A DNA stretch of 64,000 bases from Salvator merianae (taxonomy: Eukaryota; Chordata; Lepidosauria; Squamata; Teiidae), in contig QVOM02000042.1 in the NCBI GenBank assembly GCA_003586115.2, positions 72,959,983-73,023,982 on the forward strand, written 5' to 3'. Shown here piece after piece: positions 45,701 to 59,275 of the stretch (the first letter of the stretch is position 1; each line of letters begins with the position of its first letter). Position numbers and translations under genes: made by a program. The notes beneath the pieces are model-generated. The model was not told the DNA's origin. It worked only from the letters and a program-made list of their open reading frames with translations, and made no database searches.

Positions 45701-48700
45701 AGACAGAGAAAAACTTCCCCGAACTACCTAACCTGTGCAAGGATTCTGTGTATGAAGTGTATTAACATGTGTAGCAGAGTTCTTCAGAGTTCTTCGCTGA
45801 ATCTTTTAGCAGGAATGTTCTGTCCAGACCTCTGAAAAGGACTCTTGTGTTCTGTCTGCACAACAGAGGATGCCAATATAAACAAACATTATAAATAATC
45901 GGTTTTAGCATTCAGTAAAGATACAATGTAAATGAAGAAAGGTATCTTAAACTTTTACAGCCAGCTAAATGTTGGTTATGGTAACAGGGGTGCATAGAAA
46001 GGCTTATTCTGTGTTATGTTGGAGCATACCAAGGCTGCTGAAATAACTTAGAGTGTTTTTGCACTTGCTGGTGTACCAGACCAGCAAGTGTATTAGGAGC
46101 CTTCCTTCTGTATGCTGATGCAATTTAAGGGAAGCCTCACCCACGGCTAGTATGCTCTGTTCTCATAGGACAGAACATAGACTGGACCAGGACTCCCAAA
46201 ATAGAACTCTTTAAGGAGGTCTACCAGCACACCTGCATACTTGGGGGGGGGGTATACCAGAACATGGAGGTATGCAGATGGCACACCTCCATGGTCTGGT
46301 ATACCATGGGACACATTGTGCCAGTGCAACAAAGTGTGTTGGTGTAATGGATCCCCTGGGCTTTTGGAGCCCCCCAGCCCTGGCTACAAAGTTGGCTCAA
46401 GCTTTGGAGCCAGCGAGGGGGCTGGAATGGAACAGGCCATTCCAATGTGGACAGTCTTGTTCTGGTTCACGAACAAGCTGTACTAGCTTGGTCCTGTCTA
46501 CTAAAGGTAAGTGTGAAAAGTCATTTTCTACTGACATATAAAGTCATTACTAATATCTTTGTCTATGTTACAGATTTCATTAAGACTTTAAATGAAAACA
46601 AGGTAGTAGGTTTAAGAGTAGTGCTTAGGTAATAACATAATAGTTTAACATTAAGAGCTGTGAAATGAAAAATTCTGTGGCCGAATCTCAGGGCCTGTTT
46701 ACACTTTGTTGCCTGTGAGCATTGGGACACTCACTAGGAAAGTGCGTCCACAGTTTGCGGAAGCCCCAGTGTTTGGGAGCATCTGGACTGCACCCAGTCA
46801 GCAGTGTTAACACCTGCTTCTGGGTGCAAACACTGCAGATTGTGGCACAGTGTGACTGCAGCTGTGCAGTTGCACAGTGCATCCCCAGTCACCATGACAA
46901 TGACTAGATGTTTCTGCAACTGCTGTCATGGTGTGTGGGCCAGCATTCACACTGTGAATGCTGCAAGCCCAATTCCAGGTTGTTCCAACCCTCGCAGTGT
47001 GGATGGCCACTGCACAGCTGGGTCTGTTCCAGTGTAGAAAGCTATAATTATACCATTCTATGCTGGCAAGTGTGAACAGGCCCTCATTGTGACAGTGAGC
47101 AGGTGGCTTTAAGAAAGGCACTGTTGGTTAACTCTGAATCTCTAATCTGATAATCATAACCACAGTGGCCCACCTTACAGAGTTTTGAGACTGAAAGGTA
47201 TTCTTAATTTTTTTTCATTGAAATAATCCTAAACTTCAAAAAATAGTATTTTATACAGCACTTAAGTAATGCACTCTCCATTTTTGTAGTGCTTCACAAT
47301 CACTGCTCTTCATTTTATTTATTTCCCACCTTTCTTCCAAAGATGATGTACATTATTTCCTAGCCCTTATTTTGTCCTTATAACAACCCTGTGAAGGCGG
47401 TTAGGCTGGGAGGTGGTGACTGCCGCCCAGTCATCTAGAGAGATTCTAAGGCTAAGTGGAGATTTGAATCATGGGCTGTTTCAACACGCTGCTGTCTCTG
47501 CATGATAATATAGACTAGCAGAGGCCCCGCGCCCCTTAGAATGCCCTGTCCTCACTGGACTTGGCTGGGGAGAAGGATACAGCACCAAAATGGTACTGTA
47601 CTCTGATCCACCAGTCCATGAGTGGACTACTGTTGGTATCACAAAGGGCCTTCTTGCACTTTGCACTAGCAAGCATCAGGAACACTCGCTAGCAAAGTGG
47701 CGGAGGCCCTCAGGAAAGGAAACAGCATGTTTTGTGCTCCACAGTTTACCAAGAGATGATTGCCAGCTCCCATTAAAGTGTATTTGCACTTCAAATGCAT
47801 GGCCGTACGTGCCTGCATGCTGCGTGGTATTGCTGGTTGCCATGGCAGTGGTCAGATGCTTCTTGGCTGCTGTCATGTCGAGGACTGAGCCAGGATACCA
47901 GTATTCACACTGCGAATGCTAGTATCCTACTGATGGTCTTGAATACGGCCACACAGTGTCCACGCTGTATGGTCAATTCCATCATGAAATGTTCGTTGGA
48001 AAGTGCAAACAGGCCCAAAGCGTGTGCAGACAGCATACCTCATGGTTGGTATACTAGGCCTGGTCCCTTTTCGACTGAACTCCAAAAAGGCTCCAGCTGG
48101 AAACTTTGGAGGCTGGAAACAAATGTAAGCTGGACTGGGCTGACCATTATGTAGACAGTCCTGAAGTGGACCACTGGTAACCCATCCCACCTTGGTTGCC
48201 TGTCCCAGGCCGAGGCATCCAGTTTTAGTATGGAAAAGCTGAAATGTCTCTGAGATTGCAGGCTAACCCTAGCCACTGTATCATGCTGGCTAGTAGTAAT
48301 AAGTGGTATTTCATACCCCTCTGTTAAGTAGAACAGCATGGGATGGTTTGTGCTTATAATGTGGTGTCAAAACATCTTGTATTGGTGTTTATATATGGAG
48401 CTGCCAGTTTGAGTATACTGCAGTCATTTTTGCTTTTTTCTGTGTTATGTGTTCCAGCAAGTGTTGCTCCTAGATTTTTCAGCTCAAGAGTGATGGTTGC
48501 ATAAGAACCCTCCTTCAGTTAATTTAAATAATTTCTAGTGGTTTCTGGAAGCTTCTCTAATAAAAGCTGTGGGAGGTGGATAGTTAGGGATTTTATCCAA
48601 TCATGACTAAGAGCATAAGTTTCATTTTCCATTGTAGTTCCATTGTAGTTCCAGACCAGTCACTCTTACGAGTGAAATCTATAGGCAGTGCAAGTATATA

Positions 48701-51700
48701 GTTTGGCCCTCATTTCATACCTCCTAGCACTCTTAGAAGTTAATGCCTCATTAACTTTTTAGACTGTGAGTCTAAGACAGTTCATAGGTGTAAAATACTT
48801 GAAGTTTTCAAACATAGTATAGAAATCTTGAATATGTATACACATCTACAGAAGAAAAAAGTTAAAAGCTAGTACATATAATCTATATGCTTTGCTAGAA
48901 GCAGGTATTTTAATGAAATTAAATGCCTGAGTATCTTGCAAGCAATAAGTGAATAAAGTAACAATGAGTGTGAAGTAAATTTTAAGACATAAGAAACATG
49001 TAGGGCCTGTTTGCACTTACCTGCAGATGAGCTTCCGGACACTCACCGGACAGGCCTGTCCGCACACCCATGCTGCCACGCCCAGGAGTGCCTCCAGCAT
49101 TCCTGGATACTACTAGCTGTGGACAACTAAAATATTATCCGTAGCTTGACTGAGAGCAGCTGAATGGCTCCTGGTCAGTAGCGATAGCACCCTCTTCCGG
49201 GTACAAATGCTGTGAGGTGGTGGCATGGCATGGCATGGTGCAGCTGGAGCTGCTCGAGCTGCTCAGTCACTCTGCATCCCAATCTCCATGGCAATATCTG
49301 GCCATGTGCCGGATGTTGCTGCAGTCGCTGTCCTGGCTGGTGACCTGGCATGGGGCTGTTCTAGCACTCGAAGTGTGAATGGCCGCTATGCCGCTGGTCT
49401 TTATCAGACTAGTATGGTATTGCCTAGACCAAGAACCTTTCTCAATCCCAAGTCTGTTATGAATTTCCCATACTATATACTTAAAATATATTTTTTCAAT
49501 TCCATTGAGAATTTTATTGATTTATCCCTGAATAGAGCAAGACAAAGTATATATTCAAGTGAAGATTTGCCAAACCATAACCAATTTTGTTTTCTTGCTC
49601 GTTGGTAAACTTAAATGCATACTTAAAAAGCTGGCTGTAGAACGGGGTTATCTTTGGCCATTTCCACATTTGATCTTTGTATTCTGGGACACAGTAGGAT
49701 GCCCCATCCAGGATATACGACCCATCCCAAGCTGGGATAATTTGTCACTGGAGCAAGACAAGGTTGTCTGCATTTGGATGGCCCATCCCACTCCACCCCT
49801 CACCACTGCCCCCAAAGAGCCCTCGGAGGCAGCACTGAGGCTCTGAAGGCTGAGAACTTTTGTTCCTAATCTTTGGAGTTGCTGACCTGTCTACTTTTGG
49901 GGTGAACTGACTTCTTGTGGCTCTTCCTGGTGGGCTGCTGAAAAGGGTTCCCCAAAGTATACCAGATCCCAGGGGCATGCCTTTGTGGTCAAGTATTTTG
50001 GCCTTGGGCTGGTTGTAGGCCTTGACGTCAAGGTCTACAGCTATAGTGGAATTGGGCACCATTTTGAGTGTCCTAACTCAGACCATGCTTTGTCCAGTAT
50101 GGACAAAGCATGATTGAGGGGACTCCGCTATCTCACACTAGCCTGCAGAAAGTAGAGAACTAGACTTGGTCTACTGCCTAATGTGTTAAAAACCTTTATA
50201 GCTTCATGCCACAGTTCTACCTTGTACTCTACTTCTTGGTATCTAATACAATGATGCAAAAGTTGCCACAAAATAATAAAACATCCTAAACAGCGAAACA
50301 ATGTAATATCAGGGTGTATTTTTTTTTTAAAAAAACCCTGCATGTTTCAAAAGTTCCAGCATTGAGGTTCCTGTTGAAGAACAAAAGGTTTTCAACTATT
50401 TATAGAAGTGAGTAAGTAAATGCATATGTCTTGTATATGGGTCCTATAAGCTAGGCAAGGAGTATGAGTCTTGTAAAATAACATTATCAAGAATAAATAA
50501 ACTGAACAATTTATTCCAAAATGTTTACTGTATGTAGAATTAGATCTAATAAAGCACAGTGTGATATATGTGATTCAAGTTGCATTGAAACGTTTGCATT
50601 TAGAAGGAGGGAGCAAAAGAATCAAGGATTCCCGTGTTTGAAAATAATTTCCTTGAAAATGACTGAGTTTAATTGCTTCCTTTGCTCCAACTATATACTT
50701 TACTGAGGCCATTAGAAATCTGGGAGACAAAGTTCCACTGATTTCAGACAGGGGAACATATTCATGGAAGATCGTGTTGTTTGTCTTATTTGACAAATAT
50801 GCCCATGCTTAATTTTTAAATGTTGAAATTCCATATTAGAATTTTAACTGTGAGGAGGACCGTTGTTTTACATGGATAGAGTAGTTTATTTGTAAGCCTG
50901 ATTTAATCCCAGCTCAGAATTTGGCTAGCAGAAGATCTATGTATCTTAGGACATTTTCACACTTACCAGCTTTGACTGTTCGACTGTGAACATTTCACCT
51001 TTGCTGCATGGTATTGATCATGCAGCGAGGACACTGTTCGCACTGCATGGCCATAATACTTACCATCAGCAGGAGACCAGCATTTGTGATGCAAATGTTG
51101 GTCTCTTGCTCGATCCTTACCATGACAGTAGCCAGGAAGTATCCAACTGCTGCCATTATGACTGACAGCACTGTGCAGCGCGCAGGCGCAATCAGGCGCT
51201 TGTACAGGTACAGTCGCTGAGCGCACTGTGGCTGTGCATTTGCACCTGGAAATGGGTCTGAATGCACTTTACTGGGAGCTGACTATGCTGCTCCTGGTCA
51301 TGAGGCCTTCTGCAAAGTGCAGAAGCACTTTGCTAGTGAGCATCTCAGACACTTGCTAATGCAAAGTGTGAGTAGGCCCTTAGATTACATGATAGTTTGC
51401 AAGTAGAAATTACATATGTAGTTATTACTGTAGGATCTTTGGCAAGGTTTTTTTTAGATCAATGTATTTGCAATAGCACGTAGGGAGGGGACTTGCAATG
51501 AAGGAAGATAGCTCTATATATATGTCTGCTTCAGAGATAGACAGCAATTTATTATTTTAGTTTATTTAGGCCATCTTAAATTCCATTTAATTAGACCAGA
51601 AATGAAATCTTGAATTTTAACTGTGCCATTGCAAAAGATGTTCAACTACTGTACTTTATCTTGCCCTGTGCGTGGGTTATGTATTGCCAGTGTTTTCTTC

Positions 51701-54700
51701 TCCCTTTGACGTTGTAAATGTAGTACACTGTCCTTTTCTTATTCAAATATATTCCCAGAATATTGTGAAATGCTTAGGAATACGAGTTGAATGAAATGGT
51801 AAACAGTGAACCTGTACTGACCATTACTCTCTTACGAAAATGTGAATAAATATTTGATAGATGGAAGTTGATTAAGTGCTGACTTAATCACAACACTGAG
51901 TACATGCTTATGGCCTTTTTCATTCATCAGGAGACCAAAGTGAGATTGTTAATTGAAACATTTAACTGCCTTTAGATACTCCAGCAGTGATTTGCAAAGT
52001 AGCACCAAAAGGCCTAACTACACCTTAGTTTTAATCTACCATCTGTCCCCCTTCAAAGTGAAGAAACATGTCAGCAAAATGATAAGCAATCTTTCCACAT
52101 TATGGCTTGGGTAAGAAAATATGGAAAGAAAGGGTCTTTTTTACACTTTCCACCTTAGAATGGGATAATTATCCCTTTCTAAAGTGGAGTAGACCCCCTA
52201 GCGTGGACACTGTCTGCACTACAGGATCCTGATTACTTACCTGAAGCAGACTACTGGCATTCACAGTGCAAATGCCGGTAGCCTTACCCTATCCTCAACA
52301 TGGCCGTGGCCAGGAAGCATCCAGCCACTGCCATGGCAACTGGCAGACCTGTGCAGTGTGCATGCGTGCACATGCATGGTCCGGCGATCATGCAAGTGCA
52401 GTCAGTCCATCGCACCAGCCTGGATGCTGCAGTGCCAGGTAACTGCAAATGCACCTTACCAGGAGGTGATTATCACCTCCTGGTAAGGTTGTGAAGCATT
52501 AATTAGTTCTTCACAAGTAGTAGTGATTGGCAGTGGCTATAGCCCACTCTTGGCCGCTCAGGCCTCTTGCAAGGTGCACTTGACTAGCAAGAATTCTTGA
52601 TGCTTGCTAGTGGCAAGTGTGAACAGGCCCAAAATGACTAGTCACTTTTTTATATGTTGTTTCAGGTCCTTTCTGCACTGAGCCTTGGATGAGAATATAT
52701 TCCAAACTTAGCCCCACTGTTCCACACATATTGTGGAATATGGTAGCCCCCCCCCCTTAGCCCACTTTCTCTTCACCTTTAAAGTGTTCCACGACCAGCC
52801 CAGAGTCCATATTCTGGACAGCATACCTTGTAGAGCAGAATGGAGGACCTGTTTCAGCAGCGCTCCAGGAAGGTTCACTGAAAGTGGCACTGGAAATCAG
52901 TGCACCCCCAAAAGAAACCCTCCCAGCAGCAGTGAGTGCCTTCAAAGGCTCTCTGCTGGTTTTGAAGTCAGCAGCCAGGGCTGGACTACAACAGGCTGTC
53001 AGAATGTTGACAGCCTTTGGAGCAGGCTACTGCTAGTCCGTTTCAGCATGTCCCATGCTTATTGGCCCATGGTACATGGGCTGGAACACGCTCACATTGT
53101 GTGGAAAGACCTCATTCTGAAGGCCAACTGAATACCAATTAAAATGTAGGTATAGCTGGGCCCTTAGTCGGAAGCCTTGCTTTCACCTTTTTGTACTAAG
53201 GCACAGTGCATTTGTTTTCACCTCTCCAAACATATTGTTGTTCCATTTCCCCAGCCCTCTGGTATTGAGTTGTGGGCTGCAGCTCAGAAATTCATACTGA
53301 AAACACACTGTAAAGCACAGAAGGTAACATTAATGCTTGCTGAAATAGATAATTGTTCTTTTGTTGTTAAACTGCATTAGTACCTGCCAGTCAGCTTACT
53401 TCATCTAAAATGTTTCCTGATGCTCTGTCACAGCATTCCATAGAAACCAGAGTGACATGCCCCATTTTCACTAGCTTCCCCACTCCACTGATGCATTCAG
53501 CTGCACCATTTTATCACAGAAATGATATCGGCTGCACTTGGGGCAATAGATGAAGTCAGTGGAGGCAAAAGCCATTCATCATTTCTGTGAGTCAGGGCCT
53601 TTCTGTACTTTCAACGGCAGGAGTTCCAAGCAGATTACAGGAAAGCACCATCTGCACTGCAGTCCACCTCAGCTGCCCCAAGGTGGTTGGAGCCATTCCC
53701 CAGGCCTACCTACTGTGGACTGAGCCAAAGCTGTCCCACAGGGTGGGGAACAGTGCATCCGCACTGCTTCTGATGTTGTTTGGCAGGAGGCATTAAGGTT
53801 CAGACTGTCAAGGCTTGAAGGGGTGACTCTCTAGACTTACCCCATCCTTACAACCAGTCGTGGTGGAGGGTGGGTGGAACATCTGATGTCAGCATGCACC
53901 ACCAGGACAACTACAGGAAGGACTGCCCTCTCCACTGCTAGAGCGGCTGGACAGGAACAGGCCTGTTCCAGCGCTAAGTGTGTGGATGGCCCCAGCCATT
54001 CCTGACGTGAACTGACCTGGTATGGTCTTTGGAGACCATTCCAGTCAGCTGAGTGAAGATTCGGCATCATGAACTGGGCGTATTTCCTGGAACTCCTGTT
54101 TAGAAGCAGAGTGAATTTCTTGGCCAGTTTCCATTTATGTTATCTCATTTAATGTTAATCATTTACTAGTGTTATTTGTTATTTTGGATTGAATTTATCC
54201 ATAGCCAGTTTGTGATGATTAATAGTCACTGATGCATCAAAATTGTCACCTAGTCCTTCCATTACATGGTTGTCATCTAAATAAAGCCAAAATCAGCCCT
54301 TAGTCACAACTGCTTTCAGCAAGAGCTTAGCTACTTAAAAGACGCTACTATATTTCAAGTCAAACCACTGGTCTCTTCTTCCTATTACTTTCTTACTGCA
54401 ATTCAAAGAGGCATTCACATGTTTGACAGCAGCCTTTATTAGATGCAACACCTGGAATCTTTTAAAGGAAGATGGCCCACTACTCTCCAAGCCATCCTGA
54501 AGCAGGGTCTCCACTAGAATTGGGGCTATTTATTCTCTGCGCATAATGTAGAGTGGTTGCATTATTTCTTGAATTTTCTTGAAAATACTCCAGTGCTTAA
54601 TTTCCCACTTTTACTATAGGAAACTCTACAGAAGTAAAGAGGGACTTCAGTCGTATCAAGAGCAAATTTTCTTTAAGGACACCTACAAAACCTGATGAGG

Positions 54701-57700
54701 ACATCTGCCACATAATTCCTGGCCATGAAACAAGTGCAGCACGATGCAACTTCAATCACACCAGTAAAACCTTCATGGTTATACATGGATGGACGGTAAG
54801 AAAGTTTGAACAGTTTTCCACATGGGAGTCAGTAATGATTTATTTTAGTAATTCTAGTGTATTACACAACTCGTGTAATACATAGGTACCGTCTACACTG
54901 ATGCATATTGTGCCTCCCGCTCATCCCAGGGCTTAATCTTCCAAATGATAGGTTGCCCCACAGATCTACCTCCAATCAGCCCACGAGTCATCACAACTGC
55001 CCTGTAAGGACGTTTTTGCAACATTGGCACTGTGTGGCCCTAGTACTTACCTGAAGCAGGCTATCTTACCTGAAGCATATACTGGTAACCTTGCTTGATG
55101 CTTACCATGGCAATGGCTGAGAAGTGTCTGGTCGCTGCCATGGCAACTGCCAAGGCTGCGCAGCGCACAGGTGTGCACAGGTATGCAGAGGTGTAATCAT
55201 GTGATTACGCAGGCCTGGCTGGTCCGTGCAGTGCAGCGGTCATGGTAAGTGTGGACACACTTTACTGGGAGCTGACTATCAGCTCCTGGTAAAGTTGTGG
55301 AACACAAATTTGTGCTCCACAGCTAGGAGCAACCGGGAGCAGCATTTTGCTGCTCCTGGCTGCTTGGGCCCCTGCAAAGCGCAGAAGCACTTTGCTAGCA
55401 AGCGTTCTTGATGCTTGCTCACACAAAGTGCGAATAGGCCCTAAGATTCCTTACTCTTCCAAGAAGTCTTCCAAAAATTTTGCTGCAAGCAGCAGTGTAG
55501 CTAAAATTTTTGCCGCCCGGGGCCACGCAGTGGCAGAGGAGCGCGAGCGAGGGTGCCCTGCCCTGCAGCCTCCTAGCCCTGCTGCCGCCCTGACGATTGC
55601 TGGCCGGGCACGGCGCCGTGCTCTCCTTCGCGCTCGCTCTCCGGCGCACCGGGTGTGCAGAGAAGGACCTGACTGCATGTGCTGCCCGGGACAACGTGCT
55701 GCCCGGGGTGGCCCGCCCCCCCTTCCTTCGCCAGTGGCTGCAAGTTGCCTTGCTCTTCCAAGACATCTCGAGATGGTTTGTGGAGAATGGAATGCTCCCC
55801 TCACCCCTGTGTGAATGCACAAAGAAGGGAGGAAGTGATTACAGAGTTGATTTCCTCATGGACTGAATTTCTGGAGGACTTAAAATTGCTGAATCCTAGG
55901 GTCATATTGCTGCTTAGAGAGGAGTTTCCCTTTCTCAGTATTCCTCCAAAGGCAGGAGCTGCATGGAAGTGAATCATACATGCTTACCATAGTTCCCACC
56001 CTTCATTGGCTTATGTGTAGCTGACCCTCTTGTTCTGGATCCCAACGATAGCCTTTCCTCAATGGAGATGCAGTCATAGTCTTCTCCCTTTTGGATGCTG
56101 AGTCCTTTCTGTTGCTGTTAAAGTCTTCAGGCTTGGTTTTGAAATTACACCTTCCTCTAGATTTTGTTAAGTAACTTCTATACAACTTTTAGTTTCATTT
56201 AGACTAGTACTGTATTTAAATTAATTCCTGCAAAAATAAGAAAAGTAGGAATTCAACAAAATAAGAACTCAAGGCAACTTCCACGTGGTCCCTCCGGATC
56301 TCACAAGCTGGGGTCTGTGCATGTAGTGTCCACTTGGCACCATGCACCAAAGGAGAGTTTCTGCTTGGAAGCCTGGCTTGCCTGGCCAGTTCCCAGGAGT
56401 ATACCAGTGGGAGAACACTTTAACATGCTATCCCAAGAAATCCCAGCCTGTGTTCTGCTCCAGCTGTCACTGTGCAGACAGGCAGTGGTGGCTGGAGGAG
56501 ACTATGGGACACTCCAAAGCCTGGTGCCATTTTTCCAGGTTCTGGAAATGGCCCATTTGCAAAATTCTCCCTGGCCTGTAAAAATTCCCTTGCTCTGAAA
56601 TAGGCCAAATGGGGCCCCTGGCCTGTGGATGGCTGTTGGCATGCTCCATGCTGGCACCTTATCGCATTAATGGCATGATTGCCAGGAAGCAGGCAGTGGG
56701 TTCTTCATTGTGTACCCTGGTGTCTCCTGTGGAAGCTGCCCAAGTGTCTGTCTAATTCTGTATTCCCTTTCTGATAGAAATTAACAGGTTATTACTGCTA
56801 GGCTCTGATTGCTGACCCATAGCCGTAGAGAACATTGGTACAGAAAGACTTCATTGATCTTTCAGCTGCAACCATTCAGATAGTTCTGAGCTAAGATTCT
56901 CATCATTCTGTGACAGCTCCAGCCATCCAAGGACATAATTTTAGCCTAATCAGGAAAATTAGGCTTTTTCAGTTCAAGAAGGTAGGATTTGGGGCCATTT
57001 CTGCACAGTATGGGCTATCTCATGCCATGCTGGTCTGATCCAGGTAGTCCAGCCCATGATGGGCTGGGCTGCTGCTGGCTCATTCCAAGGGCCTTCTGCA
57101 GTGCAGAGGGTCCATCCTGGTTAAGCTTCAGAGACCAGGAACAAAAGCTGCTGTCCTCTGAAGTTGCTGCCCATGGCTGTTTTAACCAGGTGCTCAGAAG
57201 CAGTGCATTTTTGGTACTTCTTTCAGGTGCATGGCAAGATAGTGTTGGGCATGGTATCCTAGACTATGGCCCATGACCAGTCTGGTATACCAACTAGAAT
57301 GCTTATAAGCAGTCCCCAGTTGGAGCAGATTATGGCACCATTTTTGTGCCATAGTCTACTCTGTTTGGTGCAGACAAAATGATCTACTGGGAGATGTGGT
57401 CTCCCAGTTAATCATTCCATAGTGTGGAGAGTGCATTCCACAGGTCCTGTTGGGTCAGTCTACTGACTCATGTGGACATGGCCGGATGCTCCCTCAGTGT
57501 TAGGGGAGAGTTCTTATTTGCAATTCTGATGTATAACCACATAGGGTGCTGTCTGAGATAATGCTGAGGATGCCCCAGCTTTGTTCCTGACAGGCAGAGA
57601 CAGTGTTCCCCCTTGTCATCATGATCACAGCCAGGGTATTCCTGCCTTTGATCTTGATGGTCGGGGCAGCTGTCCCCCTTGCAGTCAGAACTGAAGCAAG

Positions 57701-59225
57701 GGAGTCCCTGTCCCATTTCCCGTGTTTGAATACAAGGATCAGAATGTCCCTTTAAGCAACAGTGGCAGCAAGGTGGCCACTGCAAAGGGTGAGTGGGGTG
57801 AAGAGTTATAAGATTTCTTTAACTCGCTCTGCAGTCAAAGTGCTATAACAGTGCTTGTGTCAGCATGGCATCATCCATATGGATGCCACACCTTTTCTGC
57901 ACATCGAATACATAACAAGGGGGCAGTGTTGTGCAGATACTGTTACTGCATTATGTGTTCAAAGTGCCATAGAGGAGAGAGAGCAGTGCCAGAGAGCAGA
58001 TCCTGTCTGACTATTAAGCTGAAGCAAACCCCTGTGAGAAACCCCATTAGTCCATTGAGACAAATGGACCCAATAGTCTGGTTCAGCACAAAGCAAAGTC
58101 CTATACTGTATGACTATGAGACAAAATATTGTAATTTATTTTCTCTCTTCCAGGTGACTGGCATGTATGAAAGTTGGGTTCCCAAGCTAGTAAATGCACT
58201 GTATAAAAGGGAACCTGATTCTAATGTCATTGTTGTGGATTGGTTGGCTCGAGCAAGCTTGCATTATCCATTATCTGCTGCTCACACAAAATCGGTGGGA
58301 GAAGATGTTGCTACATTTGTCGACTGGCTGGAGGTAAGTGGTTATTGTGAAGAACGCTTTTGGGAGAGTTAAGGTTTTATTTATTTATTACACTTATACA
58401 CCATTTAAAGCAGAAATTTCAGAGCTGTTTGTGAAAGCATAACAGCTATTTAAAATTAACTTGGACAGTGAGAGCAGCCTAGTCAGCAAAATCTTATGCT
58501 CCAAGTGTTGCTGAACTTGGGAGTGGATGAATCACATGCTTGAATGGTTCCTGGAGGGGAAAAATCATTGCACAAATCATATTAGCGCAAGAGGCAGAAG
58601 GTCAGCCTAGGGCCCTTCTCTCTATCATATTAGTTTTCTAATCTTGCTAGTTTTAATGTCGGGGAACATCTAAAAGTGCTGGTAGTATTCTTTTTGATGA
58701 GAGATTTTTAAGGTATAGAAATTATATTTAAAATATAGAACAAAGGAAATTAGAGGAAAAGAAAACAAAAAGAAAAACAAAAAAAAGGGAATAAAGCCTG
58801 TACCATTTGATTCTGTTTCATGACCACTCATTAGATGCTTTTTAAGGGGTTATAGACAGCAGGTATGGTGGGATCTTACTACAGGAAAAATGGTTAGTTG
58901 CCTGAGATATAAAACAAACCATATTTAATCCATGTGGCTTTCATGGTGGGAAAATCTCCTGATGTGAGCATGCAGTTTGCCTGCCTCTCAACTGAGTTCC
59001 TGCATTTCTTAAGGGTTGAATGTCTAGTACTCTCTCTCACACACTGGCTCTTTCTGCACTTGACCTTCTACCAGATTATATCCTGGAATAGGGACCTGCC
59101 ACCTGCATGCTAGTAGGAACTATGGCAAGCCTCACGCAGGACCTGCTGTAAACTCCACTAGCGTGTGGATAGCAGGTCCCTGCTCTGGGATATGATCCAA
59201 AATAAAGCCAAGTGCAGAAAGGGCC

Positions 59226-59275
<50 letters not shown>

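Larger units (their letters stand above)
52011..53163. mobile_element. D-family foldback element split by two later transposons
   Basis: The left end GGCCTAACTACACCTTAGTTTTAAT pairs with the right end ATTAAAATGTAGGTATAGCTGGGCC. The D pieces are 52,011-52,131, 52,631-52,664 and 53,112-53,163. The gaps hold an A and an E element. Confidence 0.82.
42772..54619 (+). other. LPL: LPL intron 1 (11.8 kb), transposon-rich
   Basis: The first 1.5 kb (to about 44,300) is GC- and CpG-rich, a likely downstream part of the promoter CpG island. Overlapping long ORFs there on both strands are composition effects. From about 46,000 onward the intron is mostly DNA-transposon sequence, annotated separately. I see nothing recognisable at 43,636-45,679, 45,710-46,050, 48,210-49,000, 50,110-50,945 and 51,383-52,010. 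Confidence 0.85.

Noticed and set aside
46241..47121. Several overlapping ORFs of 75-104 codons
   Set aside because: They fall on the E and A transposons, on both strands, with mirror-like content from the inverted repeats.
57851..58372. 173-codon frame as a separate gene
   Set aside because: It is LPL exon 3 (58,154-58,333) read through into both introns; splice sites and human exon length define the real part.
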